Positions 26,269-35,641 are shown, numbered from the stretch's first letter. The stretch is DNA of 64,000 nt from Danxiaibacter flavus (GCF_041060425.1 NZ_JAULBC010000001.1:248001-312000), one strand, 5' to 3'. Program-made: numbers and translations. The notes: a model not told the origin generated them from the letters alone.

Positions 26269-26996
26269 TAGTTACTACCTGCTGGTGTCGGTTCTTTGTG
26301 AAAATCCTTCAGGCAATCATTGATGTAATATTTAAGATCTTCCTCGGTTCCATGAGTTCGCAGCCACTTAAATTCAGGCCGGTATTTTTCCATAAACAAC
26401 TGAAGTGAATCTCCTTCAAGACCAGTATACTGATGTACAAACGAAGGAGGGAATCTGTAATTGATATATTCCTGCATTTCGTTTGTATCGAAGAACTCGT
26501 AGGCGTCGCGTTTTTTCTTTTCCTTCTTTTTAAAACGGTCAAGGTTCAGTGCAATGCCTGCTCCTGAGTTGGCGCCGCTGATCGCCGGAATTTTGTTAGT
26601 GCCCACATCCGCCAGAAATTCTTTCCTTCTCTGCATACTATCCAACTGGTACTGGCTGTATCCTTTTGTTTTCACTGTTACATTACCCAGGTTAGCTACC
26701 AGTGGATTCAAAATAAGTACAAGCTGAGACTGGTTTGCGTAGCGGAAGTTGTAATGCAGTGTATCGAAGTGATAGCCTACTGCTGAAAAAGTAAGAATAT
26801 CATCTTCGTCAACAAGAATATTGAAGATCCCTTTATCGTTGGTGATTACCGTTTTATTGGTAACGATATTGGTAACGCTTGCATAGCCGATAGGATTCAG
26901 CGTAGCACTGTCCTTTAATACTCCCTGAATTATCTTCTGCCCAAAAACCGGCATTATCATCACACAACACAAAAAAGCCAGTAAATTTCGCTTCAT
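26268..26996 (-). CDS. Exported protein with carboxypeptidase-regulatory-like domain
   Basis: This 242-residue protein has a signal peptide (MKRNLLAFLCCVMIMPVFG, cut before QKIIQG). One CarboxypepD_reg-like/CNA-B-type beta sandwich follows at residues about 22-105 (GVLKDSATLNPIGYASVTN; TNDKGIFNILVDEDDILTFSAVGY). The C-terminal half is charged and helical (KKKEKKKRDAYEFFDTNEMQEYINYRF) without a recognised domain. This is a common Bacteroidota arrangement with no known function; the first domain is the same kind that starts SusC/TonB receptors, but no barrel follows. Confidence 0.82.
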   Translation of the reverse strand: MKRNLLAFLCCVMIMPVFGQKIIQGVLKDSATLNPIGYASVTNIVTNKTVITNDKGIFNILVDEDDILTFSAVGYHFDTLHYNFRYANQSQLVLILNPLVANLGNVTVKTKGYSQYQLDSMQRRKEFLADVGTNKIPAISGANSGAGIALNLDRFKKKEKKKRDAYEFFDTNEMQEYINYRFPPSFVHQYTGLEGDSLQLFMEKYRPEFKWLRTHGTEEDLKYYINDCLKDFHKEPTPAGSN

Positions 26997-27039
26997 AGAT
27001 TATTTCTCCGGTTTTCTTTTCACACCAGGTTTAAGTGAA

Positions 27040-27546
27040 TTAGTTTTTGCTGAAATTATAATTGATATAAACCGTTTTTCCCTCGAACGGAACGGCGGAC
27101 TGCAGTACCATCGTGCTTCCCTGCAATGATTTTATTTGTAATCTGTAACCTTCCGTAACCTGTTTCGCTTTGTCGCCTTCGTTTAATTTTTTAAACTGAA
27201 AATATTGAACGCCATTGGCAGTTTGTACACTCCAGAAAATTTTTCTCTGTGCACCGGAACAATTATCATTCGCTGCAATTGTGTAAGAGCCATTCCCATT
27301 TTGAACCAGTGTCCATTGGCTTCCGATAAAGCAGGAGTACAATGCTTCATCAAAAACAGAAACTTTTAAACTTCCTTTTGATGCGCCTTCTATATTAATG
27401 TCATTTACCACCCAATTTCCCTTCAGATCAACGGCATTGCCTTCCGGGCCGGTCACTTTACTGGGTGAAGTGCATGCACCAAGCGTAATAAATACTAACA
27501 ATAAACAGAGTGCTACGGTTCTTTTGCTGATCATTTTTCTCATCAT
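27040..27546 (-). CDS. Lipocalin-like lipoprotein
   Basis: This is a 168-residue lipoprotein. The signal sequence is followed by the lipobox LGAC, so the mature protein is anchored through that cysteine. The mature part begins with the lipocalin-like LKGNWVVNDINIEG and is rich in strands (FQFKKLNEGD; GYRLQIKSLQGSTMVLQS). Its role could be binding of small hydrophobic ligands, which is only a fold-based guess. The open frame continues upstream to 27735, but the promoter box at 27558-27565 makes ATG 27546 (or 27543, 27534) the real start. Confidence 0.78.
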   Translation of the reverse strand: MMRKMISKRTVALCLLLVFITLGACTSPSKVTGPEGNAVDLKGNWVVNDINIEGASKGSLKVSVFDEALYSCFIGSQWTLVQNGNGSYTIAANDNCSGAQRKIFWSVQTANGVQYFQFKKLNEGDKAKQVTEGYRLQIKSLQGSTMVLQSAVPFEGKTVYINYNFSKN

Positions 27547-27557
27547 CCTAATTTTTT

Positions 27558-27565
27558 CAAATGTA
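27558..27565 (-). promoter_or_regulatory. -7 promoter box TACATTTG for the lipocalin-like lipoprotein
   Basis: This is an exact TAnnTTTG match on the minus strand, 11 bp before ATG 27546. It decides the start codon of that gene. The remaining divergent gap up to 27872 holds no gene or clear element. Confidence 0.5.
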
Positions 27566-27872
27566 AAGTAAATGGTTATTATTTGTTGGCCAACAGCCAA
27601 ATTTTGACTATTTAGACAAAATCCGGGCCGGGTGAGGAAAGTCAAAGGCAAAATTAAAAAGTCAAAACATTGAGACTGAATTATTTTCTGTAGCGCAATG
27701 CGTATTCGAGAAATTTTGCATGCTGAAATTTTCATTCAATTCTGTCCGCTTTTTTTCGCACCTGTTGACTTAATTGCCTTGAGAACCCGTTTTACAACGA
27801 CAATAAGTAAGGCATGAAATTTTTAATGTTTTCAAGTAAGATCAAAATTCGATAACGCTTAAAAACATTTTT

Positions 27873-28379
27873 ATGGGTGATGTAAAAAATCTTCAAAGTC
27901 GCGAGGCCGTTGAAAAGCTAAAAGAGCTTGTAAATGAAGTAAATACCTGTATGTTTTGTACTTATTCAGGAAAAAACGAGCTGCAAACCCGTCCAATGGC
28001 AAGTCTGAAAATAGATGAGGCGGGCAATATTTGGTTTATGTCCGATAAAACAAGCAAGAAGAACAGTGAGATTCTGAGCAATGACAAGGTTGATCTGCTT
28101 TATTCTCATCCTTCGAAAGACAATTTTCTTTCTGTAAAAGGATCGGCAGAAGTGATGCCGGATAACAAAATGGTAGATGAGTTATGGACACCGATCGCAA
28201 AGGTTTGGTTCACAGAAGGAAAAGATGATCCACGCATTAGCGTCATTAAAGTTACTCCGGATGAAGCCTATTATTGGGATACAAAACACGGCCGAATGGT
28301 GGAGATGTTCAAAATGCTAACTTCTCTTGTTACCGGTAAAACGATGGATGACGGTGTGGAAGGAACGATAAAAATTTAG
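27873..28379 (+). CDS. Pyridoxamine 5'-phosphate oxidase-like (general stress protein 26 type) flavoprotein
   Basis: This 168-residue protein is a split-barrel FMN-binding fold. Recognisable pieces are MFCTYSGKNELQTRPMASLKI, NIWFMSDKTSKKNSEIL and YSHPSKDNFLSVKGSAEV, then KVWFTEGKDDPRISVIKVTP. These match the general stress protein 26 / PNPOx-like branch, not the true PdxH. Members bind FMN or related flavins; the reaction is unknown. It is a single gene in a divergent pair with the lipocalin-like lipoprotein. Confidence 0.88.
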   Translation: MGDVKNLQSREAVEKLKELVNEVNTCMFCTYSGKNELQTRPMASLKIDEAGNIWFMSDKTSKKNSEILSNDKVDLLYSHPSKDNFLSVKGSAEVMPDNKMVDELWTPIAKVWFTEGKDDPRISVIKVTPDEAYYWDTKHGRMVEMFKMLTSLVTGKTMDDGVEGTIKI

Positions 28380-28381
28380 GT

Positions 28382-28520
28382 GAGGAGCGAGGTGGGATAA
28401 GGTATGAGGTATGAGGTATGAGGTATAAGGTATAAGATGGGTAGTCAGGTTTCAATGTCTCTGACCTCATGCCTTACGCCTTATTCCTTCCACCTTACAT
28501 CTAATATCGTACACCGTACA
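28382..28520. repeat. Heptad-periodic repeat pair (TATGAGG arm and CCTTACG arm)
   Basis: Eight purine-rich units run from 28382 to 28437, including TATGAGG three times and TATAAGG. Eight pyrimidine-rich units run from 28465 to 28520 (CCTCATG, CCTTACG, CCTTATT, CCTTCCA, CCTTACA, TCTAATA, TCGTACA, CCGTACA). The arms face each other with a 27-bp loop and fill the convergent gap up to three bases before the tsaD stop. They could act as a convergent terminator-like RNA hairpin. Confidence 0.78.
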
Positions 28521-28523
28521 TGC

Positions 28524-29588
28524 TCAATTCCATTCCGCTCTTGCCGTAGGGCTGACATCCAGTTCGGAGAATTTGCCGGCTTTATATTTATAGTATGCGG
28601 TAATGGCGATCATTCCGGCATTGTCCGTACAATACTGAAAAGGCGGAATAAAAGTTTTCCAACCATATTTTTTGCCGGCTTCCTGCAGGGCATTTCTAAG
28701 TCCGCTGTTTGCGCTCACCCCACCGGCGATGCAAACATTTTTGACGCCGGTTTGAGCAACGGCTTTTTTTAGCTTTTTCAGTAAGATCTGTATGATTGTA
28801 TGCTGAACGGATGCGCAGAGATCGTTCAGGTTATTTTCGATAAACTTTTCGTCTTCTTTTTGTTTGGCCTGTAAGAAATATAAAACTGATGTCTTTAATC
28901 CGCTAAAAGAAAAATTCAGTTCGGGTATTTGAGGTTCAGCAAATTTAAAAGCAAGCGGATTTCCCAACTGCGCATTTTTGTCTACCAATGGACCGCCAGG
29001 GTAGGGCAGGCCCAACAATTTGGCACTTTTATCAAATGCCTCACCTGCGGCGTCGTCAATCGTTTCACCAATTACTTCCAGCTCCAAAGGCGACCTGGCT
29101 AACACAATCTGGGTATGTCCGCCGCTTACCGTAAGGCACAAAAAAGGAAAAGAAGGCCTGTTTTCTTCAATCAGGTTCGCCAATACATGCGCCTGCATGT
29201 GATGAACAGCTATCAACGGCTTAGACAACGCCAGCGCCAGCGATTTTGCAAACTGAGCACCCACAAGAAGACTTCCTATCAAACCGGGCGATTGGGTAAA
29301 AGCAATGGCATCGATCTCCTGAAGCGAAATGCCCGCTTGCTTAAGTGCCACATCAACTACAGGCACAATGTTTTGCATGTGTGCACGACTCGCCAGTTCC
29401 GGAACCACTCCGCCATATTGTTCATGCACTTTTTGATTGGCAACATAGTTTGATGCGATTCGTCCGTCTATACAAACGGATGCTGAAGTGTCATCACACG
29501 AAGATTCGATGGCCAGAATGCGGACGGAATTGTTTTCGGTTGAAGAATTGTTTCCTGTTTCGTTCTGATTTTCTGAAGAAAAGCTCAT
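28524..29588 (-). CDS. tsaD: tRNA N6-adenosine threonylcarbamoyltransferase TsaD
   Basis: This 354-residue protein is of normal length. It has the ASKHA phosphate motif ILAIESSCDDTS, the metal-binding histidines H130 and H134 in HHMQAH, and GVKNVCIAGGVSANSGLR near the C-terminus. TsaD transfers the threonylcarbamoyl group to A37 of ANN-decoding tRNAs, with TsaB and TsaE (not in the window). The first 20 residues (Ser/Asn/Glu-rich) are not conserved but precede the core without another good start. The ABC permease gene lies upstream on the same strand, 73 bp away. Confidence 0.97.
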   Translation of the reverse strand: MSFSSENQNETGNNSSTENNSVRILAIESSCDDTSASVCIDGRIASNYVANQKVHEQYGGVVPELASRAHMQNIVPVVDVALKQAGISLQEIDAIAFTQSPGLIGSLLVGAQFAKSLALALSKPLIAVHHMQAHVLANLIEENRPSFPFLCLTVSGGHTQIVLARSPLELEVIGETIDDAAGEAFDKSAKLLGLPYPGGPLVDKNAQLGNPLAFKFAEPQIPELNFSFSGLKTSVLYFLQAKQKEDEKFIENNLNDLCASVQHTIIQILLKKLKKAVAQTGVKNVCIAGGVSANSGLRNALQEAGKKYGWKTFIPPFQYCTDNAGMIAITAYYKYKAGKFSELDVSPTARAEWN

Positions 29589-29661
29589 TTTGCAAATGTA
29601 CTAACTCCAGTTTGCATTAATAAAGTGCAATGGAATGCTAATGAGCGATTATTTTGAAGTA

Positions 29662-30921
29662 TTATTTTGTTCTGATAGCGACAACCGGGTTCATTCTCGC
29701 TGCAATTGAGGCAGGAATAATGCCGGACAAAATACCAAGGATCACGCAAAGAGCAAAGGCCAATGCTATTATTTTGGGAGAAATGATCAGCGCAAAAGGT
29801 AACACGCTGCTAAGTATTGTCGCCAGCAACCATACCAGGACCAGGCCAATCAATCCGCCAATGATACACAGGAATGCGCTTTCCAGCAGGAATTCTATAA
29901 GGATGGAGCTTCTTTTTGCGCCAATCGCTTTTTTCAGGCCTATCTGACTGGTACGCTCGCGAACCGTGACAAACATAATATTTGCTACGCCAAACAAACC
30001 AACAATAAGGCTTAATCCCGCAATTGCCCAGCCGCCAATATTCACTGTTCCAAAAAAGGAACTTACCTGCTGGCTAAACATATTCACGTCGTTCAGGGCA
30101 AAGTCGTCATCGGTTCTTGGGCTTAATTTCCTTGTCTGGCGCATAATACCTCTCAGTTCATCTGTAAGTGCTGGAGTCGGTACTCCATCCTTACCTTTCA
30201 CCATAATGAAAGGCTGAAAATTATCGTTGTTGATAACATTATAGATGCTGGCAAAATAACGGTAGGAGCTAATGATGCATCTGTCATAATCAAAACCTCC
30301 CCCAAGAAAACTTTGCCCCTGTTTTTCAATAATGCCGATAATGTTGATTCTTTTCCCGTCAAATGTCACGGTTTTGCCAAGGGCCTTTTCGGCCTTGCCA
30401 AATAGATCCTCCGCATTAGTATATCCAATTATACCAACTGCATTGCCTCTTGTAAATTCAGATTCGTTCAGGTATCTGCCATATTCAATATTAAAACTCT
30501 GGATCTTATTGAAATCTTCCGTAACGCCATAAATGGAAACGCCGTTCAATACATCATTTTCATACTGAAGATTAATGCCGTTCGCATTGAAGTAGCAAAC
30601 GTATTCGGCCAGCGTACTCTTTTCTTTAATAAACTTAACCTCGTCGAATTTGGGCTGCGGTCTTTTAATATATTTCCACCATGGATAATCCGGTCCTCCC
30701 CCGTATTCCCATTTGTCAATATATATGGTGTTGGAGCCAAGTGCAGAAATGTCGCTTTGCACTTTGTATTCAAGACTGTTTACTGTAGTTAATACGCCGA
30801 TAATGCAAAAGATCCCTATAGTAATGCCAAACAGCGACAGAAATGTACGCAGTTTGTTTACTTTAAGTTCCTGCATGGCCATCTTAAAGCTGTTCCATAC
30901 TATGCTTAAGAGTTTCAGCAT
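29662..30921 (-). CDS. MacB-like ABC transporter permease (FtsX family)
   Basis: This 419-residue protein has an N-terminal helix (LRTFLSLFGITIGIFCIIGVL), a periplasmic MacB_PCD domain (about 50-270) and three C-terminal helices of the FtsX domain. It contains the conserved VRERTSQIGLKKAIGAKRSSI and GIIPASIAARMNPVVAIR. Such permeases work with an ATPase to move substrates or transmit force across the envelope; no ATPase gene is visible here. ATG 30921 gives the typical start; ATG 30945 is an alternative. The frame that runs on through the N gap is not real. Confidence 0.92.
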   Translation of the reverse strand: MLKLLSIVWNSFKMAMQELKVNKLRTFLSLFGITIGIFCIIGVLTTVNSLEYKVQSDISALGSNTIYIDKWEYGGGPDYPWWKYIKRPQPKFDEVKFIKEKSTLAEYVCYFNANGINLQYENDVLNGVSIYGVTEDFNKIQSFNIEYGRYLNESEFTRGNAVGIIGYTNAEDLFGKAEKALGKTVTFDGKRINIIGIIEKQGQSFLGGGFDYDRCIISSYRYFASIYNVINNDNFQPFIMVKGKDGVPTPALTDELRGIMRQTRKLSPRTDDDFALNDVNMFSQQVSSFFGTVNIGGWAIAGLSLIVGLFGVANIMFVTVRERTSQIGLKKAIGAKRSSILIEFLLESAFLCIIGGLIGLVLVWLLATILSSVLPFALIISPKIIALAFALCVILGILSGIIPASIAARMNPVVAIRTK

Positions 30922-30946
30922 GTACCAAATGTAATGATTGTTCATT

Positions 30947-31884
30947 AGGATTTTTGAAAATTTAGATGAGCGGAAAATGGGACCGGGATTAATGGGATTT
31001 GGAGATTTGCAGGATTTTTTTGTGGAGTNNNNNNNNNNNNNNNNNNNNNNNNNNNNNNNNNNNNNNNNNNNNNNNNNNNNNNNNNNNNNNNNNNNNNNNN
31101 NNNNNNNNNNNNNNNNNNNNNNNNNNNNAGTCACGTTTTCATGCATGACAGATATTAAATGAGCGATGATAAATACTTATAATTTAGTAAAGGATTTTAT
31201 CTCAGATCTGAGTCAATTCAAGATCGGAAGGATGAACTGCTGATAGCTGATAGCTTAGAGCTAAAAGCTTTTTGTTTATTAGGATTTTTGAAAATTTAGA
31301 TGAGCGGAAAATGGGACCGGGATTAATGGGATTTGGAGATTTGCAGGATTTTTTTGTGGAGTAGTCACGTTTTCATGCATGACAGATATTAAATGAGCGA
31401 TGATAAATACTTATAATTTAGTAAAGGATTTTATCTCAGATCTGAGTCAATTCAAGATCGGGAGGATGAACTGCTGATAGCTTAGAGCTAAAAGCTTTTT
31501 GTTTATTAGGATTTTTGAAAATTTAGATGAGCGGAAGATGGGACCGGGATTAGGAAGGATTTTTAAGATTTATTGGATTTTTTCTTTTCTGGTGTTAGTT
31601 ATCAATGAGCGTTTATAAATATCTATTATAAGGTGAAGTATTCTATCTCAGATCTGAGTCAACACAAAATCGGAAGGATGAGCTGCTGATAGCTGATAGC
31701 TGACAGCTGAAAGCTTCCAGTGATTTGTCGGATTTTTTCTTTTCCATTGATATGTGAAAGCTATTTAAATCAGCGTTTATAAATATTTATTGAAGGGAAG
31801 AAATTCTATCTCAAATGTGCGTCAATACAAGATCAGAGCGATACAATGCTGATAGCTGATAGCTAATAGCTGACAGCTTTTTTT
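30947..31884. repeat. Tandem array of 227-234-bp units, with assembly gap
   Basis: Units start at 30947, 31281 and 31508, plus a more diverged fourth from about 31716. The first (less the 100 N) is 234 bp, the second 227 bp; the difference is exactly one GCTGATA heptad. Units 1 and 2 are otherwise nearly identical; units 3 and 4 keep the core ATAAATA...TATCTCAGATCTGAGTCAA (unit 4 altered within the palindrome) and the AGCTGATAGCT end. Each unit holds the palindrome CTCAGATCTGAG (except unit 4). The array fills the divergent gap between the permease and sdhC. Confidence 0.85.
31029..31128. other. Assembly gap (100 N) inside the tandem array
   Basis: The sequence left of the gap ends GTGGAGT and the sequence right starts AGTCACG. 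In the next unit these two are directly joined (31356-31369). The gap therefore probably marks collapsed extra repeat units rather than unique missing sequence. Confidence 0.9.
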
Positions 31885-31916
31885 ATTTTTTTTACAATTC
31901 GGTGGCAATCATGTCC

Positions 31917-31924
31917 TATTTTTG
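31917..31924 (+). promoter_or_regulatory. -7 promoter box TATTTTTG for the sdh operon
   Basis: This is an exact TAnnTTTG match 33 bp before the sdhC start and just right of the tandem array. Confidence 0.5.
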
Positions 31925-31956
31925 CAGCGATTTTCTCACAAACAACACTTGTCAGT

Positions 31957-32643
31957 ATGACCTTGAAACAAATTTTCACTTCTGCTGTAGGAAGGAAATT
32001 GACGATGGGCTTAAGCGGAATTTTCCTGATTCTTTTTTTGATTGTACACGTAGGATTAAATGCCTGTATCTGGGCAAACGATGGTGGTGAAATGTTCAAC
32101 AGGGCGGCTCACTTTATGGGCGCGACCGTTGTAATGAGGATTTTAGAAGTTGGATTGTTTGTTTTTATTTTCATTCACATCATCCAGGGGTTAATGCTGG
32201 AAGTATCCAACCGTAGCAAGCGTGGAACTGCTTATGCTGTAAGTTACGGCAATCGCGGTAGCAAATGGTACAGCAGAAGCATGGGCCTTTTAGGCACTAT
32301 CATCCTGTTGTTCCTGGTAATTCACTGGATCGACTTCTGGATCCCATCCCGTTTTACCGGTGTTGAGGATGTTACCCTCAGCGATGGAAAAACCGTTCAC
32401 AATTTATACGCGTTAATGCAAAACAGGTTTGAAGTAACCTGGATTGTTGTAGTATATATATTAGGTTGTATTTCTTTAGCATATCACCTTGCTCATGGTT
32501 TTCAGAGCGCATTCAGAAGCCTTGGCGTTTACAACAAAAAGTATAATGTAATGCTAACCAACTTTGGCTATGCGTTTGCCATTATAGTTTCCCTGGCTTT
32601 CATTATGATGCCGGTGAGCATGTACTTCCATTGGTTAAGCTAA
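31957..32643 (+). CDS. sdhC: Succinate dehydrogenase cytochrome b subunit
   Basis: This 228-residue integral membrane protein has five helices. The histidines in LIVHVGLNACIW, VFIFIHIIQG, LLFLVIHWIDFW and LAYHLAHGF are placed to ligate two b-type hemes, as in the single-subunit di-heme anchors of type B complex II. It passes electrons between SdhB and menaquinone in the inner membrane. The start MTLKQIFTSAVGRKL is typical. It leads the sdhCAB operon. Confidence 0.95.
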   Translation: MTLKQIFTSAVGRKLTMGLSGIFLILFLIVHVGLNACIWANDGGEMFNRAAHFMGATVVMRILEVGLFVFIFIHIIQGLMLEVSNRSKRGTAYAVSYGNRGSKWYSRSMGLLGTIILLFLVIHWIDFWIPSRFTGVEDVTLSDGKTVHNLYALMQNRFEVTWIVVVYILGCISLAYHLAHGFQSAFRSLGVYNKKYNVMLTNFGYAFAIIVSLAFIMMPVSMYFHWLS

Positions 32644-32719
32644 AAAGCCCGTACGCAAAGAAAAATTGCGTGGTCATTTAATCAGAATAATCAGACTAAA
32701 TCAGTTAAATCTGCGACGT

Positions 32720-34693
32720 ATGTTAGATGCAAAAATTCCTTCAGGGCCATTAGATCAAAAATGGACCGATTATAAAGGTCATTGCAAATTGGTTAATCCT
32801 GCCAACAAGCGTAAACTGGAAGTGATCATTGTGGGTACAGGGCTGGCAGGCGCTTCAGCAGCCGCTGCATTAGGCGAGCTGGGTTATAAAGTGAAGGCAT
32901 TTTGTTTTCAGGATTCTCCCCGCCGTGCGCACTCCATTGCTGCTCAGGGTGGTATAAATGCTGCAAAGAATTATCAGAATGATGGTGACAGCGTTTTTCG
33001 CCTGTTTTACGATACAATTAAAGGTGGCGACTACCGTGCAAGAGAGGCCAATGTGCACCGCCTTGCAGAAGTTAGTGCCAATATTATAGACCAATGCGTT
33101 GCCCAGGGTGTACCCTTTGCACGTGAATATGGTGGATTATTGAGCAACCGTAGCTTTGGTGGTACCCAGGTGCAAAGAACTTTTTATGCTGCCGGCCAAA
33201 CTGGTCAGCAATTATTAATAGGTGCATACCAGGCACTGGAAAGACAGGTTGCTCTTGGTAATGTTGATATGTATAACCGTCACGAAATGTTAGAAGTGGT
33301 TGTGATTGACGGAAAGGCACGTGGCATCATCACCCGTGACCTGATCACCGGCAAACTGGAAAGACATTTCGGACATTGCGTTCTATTGTGTAGTGGTGGA
33401 TACGGTAACGTATTCTACCTTTCAACCAACGCAATGGGCAGCAATGTTACTGCTGCATGGAAAGCACATAAAGCAGGAGCTTATTTTGGTAATCCTTGTT
33501 TTACACAGATCCACCCTACCTGTATTCCCGTAAGTGGTGATCATCAGAGTAAATTAACGCTGATGAGTGAATCGTTGCGTAATGACGGTAGGATCTGGGT
33601 GCCCAAAAAACAAGGTGATAACCGCAGGCCTAACGAAATTCCTGAAGAAGAAAGAGATTATTACCTGGAAAGAAGATATCCGGCATTCGGTAACCTGGTT
33701 CCGCGTGACGTGGCCAGCCGTGCTGCAAAAGAAAGATGTGATGCAGGTTATGGCGTAGGATCTTCTAAACAAGCTGTATATCTTGATTATGCAGCAGCGA
33801 TAGAGAGATATGGAAAGGGTGAAGCCAACAAACGCGGTCTTGATCATGCTTCCAAAGAAGAGATCATCGCAATGGGTAAGGATGTGGTGAAAGAAAAATA
33901 TGGAAACCTGTTCGACATGTATGAAAAGATCACAGGTGAAAATCCATATGAGGTTCCGATGCGCATTTACCCTGCTGTTCACTATACAATGGGTGGCTTG
34001 TGGGTTGACTATGAATTAATGACAACTGTTCCTGGCTTATATGCACTTGGTGAAGCTAACTTTAGCGATCACGGTGCAAACCGCCTGGGTGCTTCGGCAC
34101 TAATGCAGGGCCTTGCAGACGGATATTTTGTAATTCCTTATACGCTTGGTAACTACCTGGCAGATGAAATCCGTACGAGTGCAATCCCAACTTCGCACGC
34201 CGCTTTCGAAGCTGCTGAAAAGTCAGTGAAGGACCGTATTGAAAAGCTGATGAGCATTAAAGGAGCACAAACTGTCGAAAGCTTCCACAAACGCTTAGGA
34301 AAGATCATGTGGGATAAATGTGGTATGGCTCGTAACAGCCAGGGTCTGCAGGAAGCGATCACTGAAATTCAGGCGTTGAAAAAAGAATTCTGGAGCGACC
34401 TCAGGATTCCGGGTGAAATAAATGAAATGAACTTCGAGCTGGATAAGGCAGGTCGCGTTGCGGACTTTATCGAGTTGGGTGAGTTAATGTGTAAAGACGC
34501 TCTTGATCGCGCAGAAAGTTGCGGCGGTCACTTCCGTGAAGAAAGCCAGACTGAAGAAGGTGAAGCATTACGTCACGACGACAGGTTCATGTATGTGTCT
34601 GCCTGGGAATACAAAGGCGACCATAATTGGGAGTTACACAAAGAATCTTTGGATTACGAAGTGGTAAAACCAAGTCAGAGAAGTTATAAGTAA
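32720..34693 (+). CDS. sdhA: Succinate dehydrogenase flavoprotein subunit
   Basis: This 657-residue protein has the FAD Rossmann motif GTGLAGASAAAALGELGYKV. The covalent-FAD histidine is in AHSIAAQGGINAAKN. Active-site stretches FTQIHPTCIP and RLGASALMQGLADGYF are present. It oxidises succinate to fumarate on the cytoplasmic side of complex II. ATG 32720 gives the conserved MLDAKIPSGPLDQKW start; the extension to 32666 is not conserved. The last codons overlap a short heptad-periodic repeat. Confidence 0.97.
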   Translation: MLDAKIPSGPLDQKWTDYKGHCKLVNPANKRKLEVIIVGTGLAGASAAAALGELGYKVKAFCFQDSPRRAHSIAAQGGINAAKNYQNDGDSVFRLFYDTIKGGDYRAREANVHRLAEVSANIIDQCVAQGVPFAREYGGLLSNRSFGGTQVQRTFYAAGQTGQQLLIGAYQALERQVALGNVDMYNRHEMLEVVVIDGKARGIITRDLITGKLERHFGHCVLLCSGGYGNVFYLSTNAMGSNVTAAWKAHKAGAYFGNPCFTQIHPTCIPVSGDHQSKLTLMSESLRNDGRIWVPKKQGDNRRPNEIPEEERDYYLERRYPAFGNLVPRDVASRAAKERCDAGYGVGSSKQAVYLDYAAAIERYGKGEANKRGLDHASKEEIIAMGKDVVKEKYGNLFDMYEKITGENPYEVPMRIYPAVHYTMGGLWVDYELMTTVPGLYALGEANFSDHGANRLGASALMQGLADGYFVIPYTLGNYLADEIRTSAIPTSHAAFEAAEKSVKDRIEKLMSIKGAQTVESFHKRLGKIMWDKCGMARNSQGLQEAITEIQALKKEFWSDLRIPGEINEMNFELDKAGRVADFIELGELMCKDALDRAESCGGHFREESQTEEGEALRHDDRFMYVSAWEYKGDHNWELHKESLDYEVVKPSQRSYK

Positions 34694-34723
34694 GTTGTAC
34701 GTTTTACGTTATAAGTTGTAAGT
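34682..34723. repeat. Heptad-periodic repeat across the sdhA stop
   Basis: Six in-register units (GTTATAA, GTAAGTT, GTACGTT, TTACGTT, ATAAGTT, GTAAGTG) begin inside the last codons of sdhA and extend into the 130-bp sdhA-sdhB spacer. The ACGTT/AAGTT motif is complementary to the nnACGTA part of the repeat at 22428-22455. Confidence 0.65.
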
Positions 34724-34823
34724 GAACAGCCGACTTACTGATGTTTGAAATTTTCAATTGAAAAAATAATCCTGTGATGCGCGAAAATGTAAAGTGTGTC
34801 ACATCACATAAGCACGTTTTTCT

Positions 34824-35585
34824 ATGGAACATAATACCATGAATCTTACGCTGAAAGTATGGAGGCAGAAAAATGCCAACGATAGGGGAAATTTTGAAAC
34901 TTACCAGGTGAGCGATATATCGAGCGAGATGTCTTTTCTCGAAATGTTTGATGTATTGAATGAGCGCCTGATCAGGGAAGGAAAAGATCCTATTGCATTT
35001 GATCACGATTGTCGCGAAGGTATTTGCGGTATGTGCTCGATGTACATTGATGGTAAGCCTCATGGTCCATGGACACAAAACACCACCTGCCAGTTGCACA
35101 TGCGTGCATTTAAAGATGGCGATACAATTGTTGTTGAACCCTGGAGGGCTAAAGCGTTCCCTGTGGTGAAGGACCTTGTTGTAGATCGTACTTCTTTTGA
35201 CAGAATTATCCAGGCAGGCGGTTATATTTCAGTAAACACAGGTAATGCCGTTGATGCAAACGCGCTTCCTGTTGAAAAAGAGAAAGCTGATGCTGCCTTT
35301 GCTGCTGCGGCCTGTATAGGTTGCGGTGCCTGCGTTGCGGCTTGTAAAAACAGCTCTGCACTGTTATTTGTGAGTGCTAAAGTGGCGCATCTTGCATTGT
35401 TACCACAGGGTGATCCTGAGCGCAAAACGCGTGTTGTTAACATGGTAGCTCAAATGGATAAAGAAGGCTTTGGTTCATGTACCGCTACAGGAGCATGTGA
35501 GGCCACCTGTCCAAAAGGTATTACTATTGAGAACATTGCGAGATTGAACAAAGAATATATGGTTGCCAGCCTTACTTCAAAATAA
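34824..35585 (+). CDS. sdhB: Succinate dehydrogenase iron-sulfur subunit
   Basis: This 253-residue protein has the [2Fe-2S] cysteines C63, C68, C71 (DCREGICGMC) and C89. The two further clusters are in CIGCGACVAACKNSS and CTATGACEATCPKGI. It carries electrons from FAD to the membrane subunit. It has the length of the type B complex II protein. It closes the operon with a strong terminator. Confidence 0.97.
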   Translation: MEHNTMNLTLKVWRQKNANDRGNFETYQVSDISSEMSFLEMFDVLNERLIREGKDPIAFDHDCREGICGMCSMYIDGKPHGPWTQNTTCQLHMRAFKDGDTIVVEPWRAKAFPVVKDLVVDRTSFDRIIQAGGYISVNTGNAVDANALPVEKEKADAAFAAAACIGCGACVAACKNSSALLFVSAKVAHLALLPQGDPERKTRVVNMVAQMDKEGFGSCTATGACEATCPKGITIENIARLNKEYMVASLTSK

Positions 35586-35609
35586 GCCTGCGCAATAAAA
35601 AATGTGAAT

Positions 35610-35641
35610 ATGCCGCTCCTGGTTCAGGGCGGCATTTTTTG
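35610..35641 (+). terminator. Terminator of the sdh operon
   Basis: The stem ATGCCGC-t-CCTG/CAGG-g-CGGCAT with a short loop is followed by TTTTTTGTT, 25 bp past the sdhB stop. Confidence 0.88.

Noticed and set aside
29662..31146. Long form of the permease gene running through the N gap
   Set aside because: The extension translates undetermined bases and tandem-repeat sequence; the conserved protein starts at 30921 or 30945.
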